Positions 7,920 to 14,835 of a DNA stretch of 14,835 nt are shown here, piece by piece; position 1 is the stretch's first letter; each line of letters starts with the position of its first letter. The notes beneath the pieces were generated by a model that did no database searches, had not been told where the DNA came from, and saw only the letters and a program-made list of their open reading frames with translations. Origin of the DNA: Puniceicoccales bacterium (lineage in GTDB: Bacteria > Verrucomicrobiota > Verrucomicrobiia > Opitutales > UBA9783); NCBI GenBank assembly GCA_031260015.1, contig JAIRKR010000006.1, forward strand, positions 1 to 14,835. Direction: 5' to 3'. The translations under genes were made by a program, and so were the position numbers.

Positions 7920-9009
7920 ATTCAAATTTATCGCTTGCCTTCAAAGAGCGCGTAAATTCAACGAGCAGTTGGATGGCCCATTCCATATCGTCCAGGCAAA
8001 CCACTTCATTGGGGGTATGCATGTAACGCAAAGGAATACTAACCAATCCCGTAGCGACACCGTTACGAGACATTTGGATAACACGGGCGTCTGTTCCCGT
8101 AGGTCCCGACTCGGCTTCAATCTGATGGGGAATTTTGAGTTTCTCTGCACATTCCTTAAGTCTAGCAAACACAATAGGACTGATATTGGGACCCCGGGCT
8201 AAAATGGGTCCTGCACCCAGTTTAAAATCTCCCAGACGACTGCTATCTCCATCGGGAAAATCGGTTGCATGTCCAACGTCTACCGCAATGCCTACGTCGG
8301 GATGAATCGCGTAGGTAACCGGCGTTGCACCCCGAGTCCCAATTTCCTCCTGCGTTGTGGAAACCGAGGTAAGTGAAGCCTCCAAATGACGATCTTTTGC
8401 CAAACGACGCAACACTTCTTGCACCACATACGTACCGCCTCGGTCGTCAATGCCGCGTCCACACATACAACCATTGAGCACGTAAAAGGGGTCCTGTTCG
8501 TAAACAACGGGATCTCCTATGGCAATTTTTTTTAAAGCCTCTTCTCTGGATTTTGCGCCGATATCGATCCAAATGGCCTGCAGTTTTGGCAATTTTTTTC
8601 TCTCTTCCGCATCCAACAGATGGATGGCACGTCTCCCGGTAACACCGTACACAACCCCTTTACCCGTTAAAACCTTAACTTTGCGCCCTGAAATGAGTCC
8701 AACATCGTGCCCACCGATGGTATCAAAAAACAAAAATCCTTCCTTGTTGACGTACCTAACGATGAAACCAATTTCGTCCATGTGCCCGGTCATCAAAACA
8801 TGCGGATGCCCTTGGGAGTGAATTGTTGCAATACGGTTCCCCAAAACATCCTTGCTAAAAATTTCGGCCACCGGGGTTACATATTTTTCAACAATGGCCT
8901 GAGCCTCCGATTCGTACCCGGAAGGTGATGACGCTTTCAACAGGTCGATGAGGAAATCGTCGGCGACGGTCTTTAATGGCTTATTCGTCTTTTTATTACT
9001 TGATTTCAT
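7915..9009 (-). CDS. M42 family metallo-aminopeptidase
   Basis: 364-aa cytoplasmic zinc/cobalt-dependent aminopeptidase of family M42 (glutamyl aminopeptidase/FrvX/CelM relatives), which trims peptides released by proteases; members normally form 12-subunit tetrahedral particles. The expected metal and catalytic residues are in order: H76 and D78 in GHMDEIGF, D188-D189 in GRGIDDR, E221-E222 in TTQEEIGTRG, D244 in AVDVGHATD and H331 in RYMHTPNE. Length is normal for the family. The frame extends to 9027, but the ATG at 9009 forms an ATGA overlap with the stop of the DJ-1 gene and has GGGGAAAG upstream, so 9009 is preferred. Family membership is sure; the substrate preference cannot be read. 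Older annotations call such proteins endoglucanase, which is misleading. Confidence 0.93.
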   Translation of the reverse strand: MKSSNKKTNKPLKTVADDFLIDLLKASSPSGYESEAQAIVEKYVTPVAEIFSKDVLGNRIATIHSQGHPHVLMTGHMDEIGFIVRYVNKEGFLFFDTIGGHDVGLISGRKVKVLTGKGVVYGVTGRRAIHLLDAEERKKLPKLQAIWIDIGAKSREEALKKIAIGDPVVYEQDPFYVLNGCMCGRGIDDRGGTYVVQEVLRRLAKDRHLEASLTSVSTTQEEIGTRGATPVTYAIHPDVGIAVDVGHATDFPDGDSSRLGDFKLGAGPILARGPNISPIVFARLKECAEKLKIPHQIEAESGPTGTDARVIQMSRNGVATGLVSIPLRYMHTPNEVVCLDDMEWAIQLLVEFTRSLKASDKFEW

Positions 9010-9560
9010 GGCACACTTTCCCCACAAGACATAGACTTTTTTAAGGATAATGCAAGATCTTTTGACGTCAAGGCCCCAACCATTTCAAAAGCAAATTCAA
9101 ATGCTGCACCCGGACCGTTGGCCGTAATAAAGTGGTGATCCACAACCACCGATTCCGTCCTCAACTGAGGTAAATCGTCTTTAACCGAAACATGCGCCGT
9201 AAATTTTTCCGGTAAGATACCTGCTCGTTTTAGCAGTAATGGAGCTGCACAAATTGCTGCAATCCATTTGGAATCGCGATGGAATTGCCGTAGGCATTGG
9301 TGTACATCCGTCCTGTTTAATAGGTTAAAAACTCCAGGCCCTCCGGGGATAAGGATACCGTGAAAATCGTCGTACGATTGCAGCGAAGAAAAAAGGCCGT
9401 CGGCCGTTAGTTGGATTTGATGAGCCCCCATAACTTGAATATTGTCCGATAAAGAGGCCGTTAAAACATCCACAAGCGCCCGACGCAATACATCTAATGG
9501 GACGACCGCTTCAATTTCTTCAAAGCCCTCATGAATGAGAAGTAAAATTTTTAAATTCAC
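9006..9560 (-). CDS. DJ-1/PfpI family protein
   Basis: About 184 aa, with the DJ-1/YajL-type flavodoxin-like fold. N-terminal strand NLKILLLI is followed by HEGFEEIEAV, whose last Glu (E17) corresponds to the conserved acid of DJ-1 (E18). Then come VPLDVLRRA, GILIPGGPG, and the nucleophile elbow AAICAAP with C104. The late motif ITANGPGAAFEFA matches the C-terminal signature. Family roles include protection against oxidative and carbonyl stress; the exact activity is debated and not readable here. The start is uncertain: a TTG at 9578 adds six residues, whereas the GTG at 9560 gives the usual short lead into the first strand and is preferred. Neither has a good SD. It is the first gene of the operon with M42 and the chaperone, with an ATGA overlap at its end. 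Confidence 0.9.
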   Translation of the reverse strand: MNLKILLLIHEGFEEIEAVVPLDVLRRALVDVLTASLSDNIQVMGAHQIQLTADGLFSSLQSYDDFHGILIPGGPGVFNLLNRTDVHQCLRQFHRDSKWIAAICAAPLLLKRAGILPEKFTAHVSVKDDLPQLRTESVVVDHHFITANGPGAAFEFAFEMVGALTSKDLALSLKKSMSCGESVP

Positions 9561-9666
9561 AGGGTAAAAATAAAGCAAAAATTATCGGAGGTAAAGCTCT
9601 TAGAAACAAAGAAACGAAAAATAGCATTGAAAAACCTAACTCTGGGTGCAATTCTCTTAAGCGTTT
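9561..9666. promoter_or_regulatory. divergent promoter region (DJ-1 operon / HEPN-MNT)
   Basis: About 106 nt separate the divergent starts. For the plus-strand module, TTGAAA at 9627-9632 and AATTCT at 9650-9655 are 17 nt apart, a fair -35 with a poor -10. They would place the transcript start close to the ATG at 9667, giving almost no leader. No convincing minus-strand hexamers are seen. Divergent promoters must lie here if the two units are transcribed independently. Confidence 0.3.
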
Positions 9667-10077
9667 ATGCTAGATCTTACACCTTTGCAAGATACGATTG
9701 CATCCTTGGAACGTGCCATTGCCGTTGGAAAACAAATGAATAGTACCGACGCTTCCATTAGAGAAGTTGTGCAGGCAGGCATTATACAAAATTTTGAAAT
9801 TGTTTACGAAATGTGCTGGAAGTTCATGCAACGCTGGTTACGCCTAAATCAACCCAACGATGTCGACCATTTGCGAACGCGTAAAGATCTTTTTCGTCTA
9901 GCGGCTCAACACCAGCTGATTCAAAATCCCCAAGCATGGTTTTTATACGGTGAGGCGCGTAATTTAACTTCGCACACCTACCAAAAAGAGCAAGCGACAA
10001 AAATTTATTACTTGGCGCCCCAATTTTTATTGGATGCGCAATTCCTCTTACGTAAAATAGAAGGCATGAATGATTGA
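9667..10077 (+). CDS. hepT: HEPN-domain toxin, HepT / HI0074 (nucleotidyltransferase substrate-binding) type
   Basis: 136-aa all-helical HEPN protein of the PF08780/HI0074 group. The segment GIIQNFEIVYEMCWKFMQRWL is typical of this family. The C-terminal RNLTSHTY at 98-105 matches the RX4HXY motif exactly (R98, H103, Y105), the RNase active site of HepT toxins. In characterised HepT/MntA pairs the Tyr of this motif is adenylylated by the partner. Its length is normal and no catalytic residue is missing, so the toxin appears intact. Its last 8 nt overlap the start of the MNT gene, with toxin first, as in described type VII pairs. It sits divergently from the DJ-1 operon and convergently with ftsK. 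RNase activity and toxicity are inferences from motif match; the older name is nucleotidyltransferase substrate-binding protein. Confidence 0.85.
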   Translation: MLDLTPLQDTIASLERAIAVGKQMNSTDASIREVVQAGIIQNFEIVYEMCWKFMQRWLRLNQPNDVDHLRTRKDLFRLAAQHQLIQNPQAWFLYGEARNLTSHTYQKEQATKIYYLAPQFLLDAQFLLRKIEGMND

Positions 10078-10363
10078 TCTGGATCCTCTCATCGCCAATG
10101 AACTAAAAAAAATATTGCAGGCTTATGTCCCGGAATGCCGTGTATTTGTCTTTGGATCCCGTGTCCAAGGCAACGCTCAAAAGTACTCGGACATCGATTT
10201 GTTGCTGCAGGGAGATTGCCCTTTATCGGAAAGTATTTTAGAAAAATTACGTTTCGCCTTATCCGATTCGAATATTCCCATCAACGTCGATGTTGTGGAT
10301 GTACACTCGCTATCCACACAATTTATCCAAAATATCCAACATAACAAAGAACAACTACTTTAA
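10070..10363 (+). CDS. mntA: MNT-domain nucleotidyltransferase antitoxin
   Basis: 97-aa minimal nucleotidyltransferase of the polymerase-beta superfamily. The signature GSRVQGNAQKYSDID at 29-43 matches GSX10DXD exactly, with metal-binding D41 and D43, and a likely third acid at D74 in NVDVVDV. The catalytic set is therefore complete. In type VII systems this enzyme transfers AMP units from ATP to the Tyr of the HepT RX4HXY motif and so silences it. The ATG lies within the end of the hepT frame (ATGATTGA, 8-nt overlap), so the two products are probably made in a fixed ratio. Length is normal for the family. Converges on ftsK across a 208-nt spacer. Confidence 0.87.
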   Translation: MIDLDPLIANELKKILQAYVPECRVFVFGSRVQGNAQKYSDIDLLLQGDCPLSESILEKLRFALSDSNIPINVDVVDVHSLSTQFIQNIQHNKEQLL

Positions 10364-10466
10364 CTCCATTATTATATGTTCACCATTGGGTAAAAAATTC
10401 CCACATATGCGTGTTCATTATAGTAGATAGTAGGGCACTTTTTTAAATCCAGACAAAATTACTTTT

Positions 10467-10480
10467 GACGTTTCAACGTC
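10467..10480. repeat. GACGTT-tc-AACGTC inverted repeat
   Basis: A perfect 6-bp dyad with a 2-nt centre, between the MNT gene and ftsK. As RNA it could only form a 4-bp stem with a 6-nt loop, so a protein-binding site is as likely as a hairpin. It is the first of three symmetric elements within about 100 nt. Confidence 0.35.
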
Positions 10481-10494
10481 TACTTGCCTTCAAG

Positions 10495-10534
10495 GGATGT
10501 TGGTATTCTTTCCAACGTAATCTACATTACATCC
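10495..10534. other. compact three-way-junction sequence
   Basis: These 40 nt can pair completely apart from two loops: GGAT (10495-10498) with ATCC (10531-10534) as closing stem, GTTGG (10499-10503) with CCAAC (10512-10516) around the loop TATTCTTT, and GTAAT (10517-10521) with ATTAC (10526-10530) around the loop CTAC. No unpaired base is left at the junction. The structure forms on either strand. It lies 3' of both the MNT gene and ftsK. It may be a bidirectional 3'-end structure, a small RNA domain, or a short palindromic repeat copy. Confidence 0.4.
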
Positions 10535-10542
10535 AAACACCT

Positions 10543-10562
10543 ATGCGGACGCATTTAATGCG
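10543..10562. terminator. tandem ATGCG/CGCAT dyads, possible weak terminator
   Basis: ATGCG, CGCAT and ATGCG follow one another at 10543-10547, 10550-10554 and 10558-10562. The right-hand pair gives a 5-bp stem with a 3-nt loop followed by ATTTTA, which could weakly terminate plus-strand transcription from the HEPN/MNT module. It begins 10 nt past the ftsK stop on the minus strand. The U-run is short. Confidence 0.3.
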
Positions 10563-10571
10563 ATTTTACAT

Positions 10572-12932
10572 TTACACCTCAGGACGCGCATCGCTGTGCG
10601 GTACCCAGCCTCTTTGTTCCAAAGTTTCCATGATGCGTGCAGCCCGGTTATAGCCAATTTTTAAACGACGTTGCAGCAAGGACGTCGAAACGCGATCCGA
10701 AGTCTTTAACACCTCCAAGGCCTGCGGAATGAGCGCATCCTCATCTTCCGTAGACCACGTATCCCCCTCGGCATCTTCTTCGTTAACGTCCAAAATACGT
10801 TGGACTTCTTCTGCAAAAGCAGGAGGGCCATTTTTTGTCAAAAATTGAACCATGCCATTGATTTCTTCATCGGATACCCAGGCCCCCTGGGCGCGAATCA
10901 ATTGGGATGCTCCCGGTGGAACGAATAACATGTCCCCTTTACCGATTAAACTGTCGGCTCCACCCACATCCAAAATGGTTCGACTATCCACTTTCGAAGC
11001 AACCTTAAATGCAATGCGACTTGGTAAATTTGCCTTGATAATCCCCGTAATAACGTTGACCGACGGCCTTTGGGTAGCAATAATCAAGTGAATGCCGGCG
11101 GCCCGCGCAAGTTGTGCCAGTCGGGCGATGCACGTTTCAATGTCACCGGGTGCCACCATCATTAAGTCGGCCAACTCGTCAATAATGCAAACAATGTAGG
11201 GCAAGTGGCGCATATTTTTTTCCATAGCGTTTTTTTGGGACAGTTTTTTTACCTTGTCGTTAAAAATTGCAATATTGCGCGCTCCATGCTCCGCAAATAA
11301 TTGATACCGTCGTTCCATTTCACCAATTAACCATTTAAGTGCCGAGGGAACACGCTTAGGTTCCGTTACCACAGGAATAAGCATATGCGGTAGATCATTG
11401 TACAACTTCATTTCAACAATTTTTGGATCCACCATGATAAACTTTAATTCCTCTGGACTTGAATGAAATAGCAACGAAGCAATGATAGCATTGATGCAAA
11501 CCGTTTTACCGGATCCCGTAGAACCTGCGATCAACAAGTGGGGCATTTTTGTCAAATCTGCTACGATCGGTTTACCCGTAACTTCCTTGCCCAAGACAAT
11601 GGGAATTTCAGCGTCCGAATGCGCCCAGGCTTTTGATTCCAAAATTTCACGCAGGCAAACCGGTAAAGGGAATTTATTTGGAATCTCTATGCCTACGCAA
11701 CCCTTACCGGGGACCGGAGCCTGAATGCGTACGGACAACGCTTTTAATCCTAGAGCAATATTTTTGTCCAATGTGGTAATTTTTTCTACCCGAACACCGC
11801 GGGCCGGCGTGACCTCATACCTTGTGATGACAGGCCCCGACTGAATTGCCTCCATCTTAACTTCAACCCCAAATTCGGCAAGCTTTTGCACAAGATCTTG
11901 TGCCGTTTCATAGTAATCTTCCCCCTCATTGGCATCCTTTAAAACAGGAGGTGGATCCTTCAGCAATTCAATGGGAGGGAAAAGGTAATCACCCGATTTT
12001 GCAGGTATCGCTCCCGAAGACTTTTCCACAACTTCACTTTCCAATACCTTAATTTCTTGGATCGTCTTTCCCTTATGCGATCCTTGCAAGCAGGGTTTAT
12101 CGGCAACACGGGGTCCCTGCGTTTCGTGCCGCGAAGCATGCGGATTCAATGGCGCCACTTCCAGTGTTACAAGTTTGTTGATGGGAATCTGCTGCTCACC
12201 TTCCGAAAATGCGTTTTCTGCTCGCCCTGAAGCTTTTATTTGTCGCCTATTTAGCAGCGTTTTCCTGCAACTTGCGCACAAAAGGTAACTTTTGCGCAAT
12301 ATCCCAATGAGTCCATTGAAACCGTTCTTCCAAAAAATTTTTAAACCCGCAAAGATTTGCTTCAATCCTCCCGTAACCCAGTAAAAAACGCGACTAGGAC
12401 TTGCAAAGGCTAAAAACGTAGAGAAAAGCGCACTCGGGATTAAAACAAGTATACAACCAATTTCTCCAAAATAGCGCGCAAAAATGTATTGAAAGAGGTA
12501 CAATCCCATCAAACCCCCGGCGCCCGCCGAAAAAAAACGGTAATCCGGTATCCACCATCGTAGCGCTTCAAGAAAGGTAAACGTGGTGGGGGTGAAAAAG
12601 CAAGCTAACCCAAAGAAAAACCATTTCCATCGGGAACACTTTTCTCCACGTCCTATAAAAAACAAAATGCCCGTCCACAATAAATAAATGGGCAACAGCC
12701 AAGCTGCTATACCGCCTATGCGATAGGCGTAAAAGGAAAAATAAACGCCGCAATATCCCAGCCGATTCCCGTGCGCTTGCCAATGATTGTGTACTTTTGT
12801 GGTATAAAACTGAGATTGCAAAGGATCGTAATCGATGAAAGACAACGTTATAAATAAGCCAACAAGGATTAAAAAAAATCCCCAAAAAGGCTTCTGCAAG
12901 TGTATTTTTACGTCTTTATCGACCATACGCAT
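10572..12932 (-). CDS. ftsK: DNA translocase FtsK/SpoIIIE
   Basis: 786-aa septum-located translocase that pumps DNA during division and helps resolve chromosome dimers. Domains from the N-terminus: four or five membrane segments in the first 200 or so residues, a charged linker of about 100 residues, then the alpha/beta RecA-like motor. Walker A is GSTGSGKT at 470-477 and Walker B is CIIDELADLMM with D585 and E586. LIIATQRPSVNVITG and RTILDVGGADSLIG are typical motor segments. The last 65 or so residues form the winged-helix gamma domain (DRVSTSLLQRRLKIGYNRAARIMETLEQRGW), which reads polarity sequences such as KOPS/SRS. The frame opens at a TTG at 12941, but the ATG at 12932 is preferred; an ATG at 12926 is possible. 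No SD is visible. It is a single gene, divergent from the antiporter. Confidence 0.96.
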   Translation of the reverse strand: MRMVDKDVKIHLQKPFWGFFLILVGLFITLSFIDYDPLQSQFYTTKVHNHWQAHGNRLGYCGVYFSFYAYRIGGIAAWLLPIYLLWTGILFFIGRGEKCSRWKWFFFGLACFFTPTTFTFLEALRWWIPDYRFFSAGAGGLMGLYLFQYIFARYFGEIGCILVLIPSALFSTFLAFASPSRVFYWVTGGLKQIFAGLKIFWKNGFNGLIGILRKSYLLCASCRKTLLNRRQIKASGRAENAFSEGEQQIPINKLVTLEVAPLNPHASRHETQGPRVADKPCLQGSHKGKTIQEIKVLESEVVEKSSGAIPAKSGDYLFPPIELLKDPPPVLKDANEGEDYYETAQDLVQKLAEFGVEVKMEAIQSGPVITRYEVTPARGVRVEKITTLDKNIALGLKALSVRIQAPVPGKGCVGIEIPNKFPLPVCLREILESKAWAHSDAEIPIVLGKEVTGKPIVADLTKMPHLLIAGSTGSGKTVCINAIIASLLFHSSPEELKFIMVDPKIVEMKLYNDLPHMLIPVVTEPKRVPSALKWLIGEMERRYQLFAEHGARNIAIFNDKVKKLSQKNAMEKNMRHLPYIVCIIDELADLMMVAPGDIETCIARLAQLARAAGIHLIIATQRPSVNVITGIIKANLPSRIAFKVASKVDSRTILDVGGADSLIGKGDMLFVPPGASQLIRAQGAWVSDEEINGMVQFLTKNGPPAFAEEVQRILDVNEEDAEGDTWSTEDEDALIPQALEVLKTSDRVSTSLLQRRLKIGYNRAARIMETLEQRGWVPHSDARPEV

Positions 12933-12945
12933 GGAAAACAATCGT

Positions 12946-12975
12946 ATTACAATGCGTTTTTTGCAAAACAGGCAA
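12946..12975 (-). promoter_or_regulatory. candidate ftsK promoter
   Basis: On the minus strand TTGCCT (12975-12970) and TGTAAT (12951-12946) are separated by 18 nt. The -10 matches five of six consensus positions and the -35 four. It would start transcription only a few nucleotides before the ftsK ATG, giving a nearly leaderless mRNA, which fits the absence of an SD. Confidence 0.3.
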
Positions 12976-13033
12976 TATTATTGTAGTCAAAATAAAAGAT
13001 TGCCCCCCTCAAGAGATGACGTAGGCTGAAGAC

Positions 13034-14443
13034 ATGCGCGTGTTTTTACCACTCCTGTTATTTGGACCTAAAATAACCTATGGGAACAACCTGCCTTTAA
13101 TGGATGCACTCACTCAACAAGCAAACACGGATCCTTTTTACCTAATTTCAACGTGTATTTTTCTGGGAGCCATTTTGCATACTTTTTTGGCTAGTACGTT
13201 TACCAAACGTGCGCAGGCCTTAACCACTCGATGGGGGCATCCCACCTACAAATCGCAAATTTATCACCTTTTGGGGGAAGTTGAAGTTATTTTTGCCCTC
13301 TGGTTGTTGCCACTCGTACTGTGTTTTACGTATTATAAGAGTTGGGAGGCCACGATTCACTACTTTGAGACACGACAGTATACGGAACCCATCTTTGTCG
13401 TTGTCATCATGACCATTGCCGCCACCCGTCCTATTTTAACGCTCGCCGAAAGTGCATTGCGATTGCTGGTCAAGTGCTTCGGTGGAGAAACGCCCGCAAC
13501 GTGGTGGATCTGCATTTTGGCCTTCGCCCCTTTGTTGGGATCCATAATTACAGAACCGGCGGCCATGACGATAGCAGCCCTTTTGTTGGCCAAACAAGTT
13601 TTGATTCACAATTCCAATACTGCTTTTTCCTATGCCACCTTAGGACTACTTTTTGTGAATGTATCCATAGGAGGTGTTTTGACAAATTTTGCTGCCCCAC
13701 CGATTCTGATGGTCGCCACTCGATGGCATTGGAATTCAAGCTTCGTATTTAAACATTTTGGACTGGAAGCCGTATTGAGTATTTTACTATCAACCGCATT
13801 TTATGCACTCATTTTTCACAGGCAACTGCACAAAATGAACAGCCAAGCCAAAGTCCATGCAGCTTTAGATAAATCGCATGAAAACATCCCTATCGGCATT
13901 GTCTTATCACACGTTTTATTTCTTATCTGGACTGTATTTAACGCGCACCACATCCCTTTTCTTATTTGGGGATTTCTAGCATTTTTGGTTTTTACGCGTA
14001 TGACGGTCGTGCACCAAAGTCCAATTGCTCTACGCAGTGCCCTGTTGGTGGGCTGTTTCCTGGCGGGCCTCGTGACGCATGGTGGATTGCAAGAATGGTG
14101 GATTGAGATTATTTTATCGCGTTTGGGTGAACAATCGTTATTTTTTGGAGCCCTATGCCTAACGGCCTTCAACGATAATGCGGCCATCACTTACTTGGCT
14201 TCCCTGGTCCCGGATTTCGAAAATAACTTTCACCTGCAGTACGCCGTTGTCAGTGGGGCCGTGGCGGGTGGTGGACTGACTGTCATCGCGAATGCACCGA
14301 ATCCAGCAGGGCAGTCACTACTGTCAAAATTCTTTACAAATACCATTGTTAAACCCTTACCTCTCTTCTTGGGTGCCTTGATTCCCACTTTGTTTACAAT
14401 ACTCAGCTTCAGAGTTTTGGCGCATTTATTTTCCTCAACCTAA
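13034..14443 (+). CDS. putative Na+/H+ antiporter (PF07399-like)
   Basis: 469-aa polytopic inner-membrane protein with roughly 11-12 hydrophobic segments in two halves. It resembles the putative Na+/H+ antiporter family PF07399 within the ion-transporter superfamily. Characteristic segments are TEPAAMTIAALLLAKQ, VSIGGVLTNFAAPPILMVA in the first half, and FNDNAAITYLAS followed by VSGAVAGGGLTVIANAPNPAG in the second. The paired Asn/Asp and Pro/Gly-rich re-entrant-type segments are what one expects of the substrate path. A role in sodium or proton balance is inferred from the family; members are barely characterised. Start ATG 13034 has only a weak GAAG upstream. The ATG at 13100 (MDALTQQ) is an alternative, which would remove a short hydrophobic lead resembling a signal peptide. 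It is divergent from ftsK and appears monocistronic. Confidence 0.78.
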   Translation: MRVFLPLLLFGPKITYGNNLPLMDALTQQANTDPFYLISTCIFLGAILHTFLASTFTKRAQALTTRWGHPTYKSQIYHLLGEVEVIFALWLLPLVLCFTYYKSWEATIHYFETRQYTEPIFVVVIMTIAATRPILTLAESALRLLVKCFGGETPATWWICILAFAPLLGSIITEPAAMTIAALLLAKQVLIHNSNTAFSYATLGLLFVNVSIGGVLTNFAAPPILMVATRWHWNSSFVFKHFGLEAVLSILLSTAFYALIFHRQLHKMNSQAKVHAALDKSHENIPIGIVLSHVLFLIWTVFNAHHIPFLIWGFLAFLVFTRMTVVHQSPIALRSALLVGCFLAGLVTHGGLQEWWIEIILSRLGEQSLFFGALCLTAFNDNAAITYLASLVPDFENNFHLQYAVVSGAVAGGGLTVIANAPNPAGQSLLSKFFTNTIVKPLPLFLGALIPTLFTILSFRVLAHLFSST

Positions 14444-14642
14444 ACACCTGCAAACAATCCATTGAATGTTTTTCCCGACACGCCAGAAAAATTGTGGGGA
14501 CAACTGGAAAATAATGAAAGGCGGTCGATTGTACTGTAAGTAGCTTATGGTAGGCACATAATCCAAAATTTGAGTGGCACAAACGATAAATGAGTGCCGT
14601 GGATACGAATGAAAGCAACGTTTATCCCATCAATACTGCAAC

Positions 14643-14676
14643 AAAAAACGCCCTTGAGTACGAGAGGGCGTTTTTT
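14643..14676. terminator. strong bidirectional intrinsic terminator
   Basis: AAAAAACGCCCT at 14643-14654 is perfectly complementary to AGGGCGTTTTTT at 14665-14676 around a 10-nt loop. Each strand gives a G/C-rich stem core followed by six T, so it works in both directions. It lies 17 nt past the stop of the right-edge minus-strand gene and about 200 nt past the antiporter stop. The sequence between, 14444-14642, holds no convincing gene, only a weak GGCAC/GTGCC dyad at 14576-14598. Confidence 0.9.
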
Positions 14677-14693
14677 CTCCATAGGCAAAACCA

Positions 14694-14835
14694 CTACGCC
14701 AAATAAGATTTAGCTTGCAAATAAGATATTCCTTGCCGAGGTACGGCTGGAGGAATTTGATTCGTATGCTGCAAATGCTTAACGTTATGGTCGTTAAGTC
14801 CGCCTACATGATCAAGAAGTAGGGGTGCAAACACA
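14694..14835 (-). CDS. 3' end of an unidentified gene running off the right edge
   Basis: On the minus strand one frame is open from the window edge for 46 codons to TAG at 14694-14696, while the other two frames hit stops early. The intrinsic terminator follows 17 nt after the stop, the normal place for the end of a gene. The visible C-terminus is rich in Gln, His, Asn and Pro, including HLQHTNQIPPAVPRQG, and ends YLQAKSYLA. It has no membrane segment. Forty-six residues do not allow a family assignment. Confidence 0.6.
   Translation of the reverse strand, partial: VFAPLLLDHVGGLNDHNVKHLQHTNQIPPAVPRQGISYLQAKSYLA

Noticed and set aside
10465..10653. 62-codon plus-strand frame in the spacer and ftsK end
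   Set aside because: It starts at TTG without SD, runs through the palindromic elements and into the ftsK gamma domain antisense; no family resemblance.
14466..14543. 25-codon plus-strand frame after the antiporter gene
   Set aside because: Too short, no SD, and nothing recognisable in the product.
14409..14618. 69-codon minus-strand frame over the end of the antiporter gene
   Set aside because: It overlaps conserved coding sequence, has no SD, and the composition is not protein-like. The spacer part is better explained as non-coding.

Overview
The window looks like a chromosomal segment of a free-standing bacterium, most likely from the PVC superphylum and perhaps Verrucomicrobiota (Opitutae-like). 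This is an inference from several cues. GyrB carries the N-terminal variant RKRPDMYIGD and the long insertion inside its TOPRIM domain. There is a membrane-anchored SurA/PpiD-like chaperone, and a 12-or-so-helix antiporter of the PF07399 type that I associate with Chlamydiae/Verrucomicrobia. No 16S rRNA or other decisive marker is present, so the placement is tentative. Shine-Dalgarno sequences are weak or absent at several starts.

Layout. Positions 1-893 hold no recognisable gene, only scattered inverted repeats including a 14-bp perfect palindrome. The DNA gyrase operon gyrB-gyrA (972-5923, +) follows, with the two genes 2 nt apart. Gyrase converges on a tightly coupled minus-strand operon read from 9560 down to 6131: a DJ-1/PfpI-family protein, an M42 metallo-aminopeptidase (ATGA overlap), a SurA/PpiD-like membrane-anchored chaperone (10-nt gap, strong SD), and an unannotated 46-codon ORF that overlaps the chaperone stop by 8 nt. 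The intergenic stretch at about 5960-6110 is A/T-rich with small repeats and probably ends both convergent transcription units.

Divergent from that operon is a two-gene HEPN/MNT module (9667-10363, +). Its motifs match the type VII toxin-antitoxin pair HepT/MntA exactly (RX4HXY and GSX10DXD), and the genes overlap by 8 nt. It converges on the DNA translocase ftsK (10572-12932, -). The 208-nt gap between them holds an unusually compact three-way-junction sequence (10495-10534) flanked by two further inverted repeats. Divergent from ftsK lies the antiporter gene (13034-14443, +). A strong symmetric intrinsic terminator (14643-14676) separates it from the 3' end of another minus-strand gene that runs off the right edge (14694-14835).

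Together the genes cover supercoiling (gyrase), chromosome segregation (FtsK), envelope and cytoplasmic protein quality control (DJ-1, M42, PpiD-like) and cation homeostasis, with one small toxin-antitoxin module inserted among core genes. I did not find a clear previously undescribed system. The best leads are the three-way-junction element, the coupled small ORF after the chaperone gene, and the long gene-free leader before gyrB.
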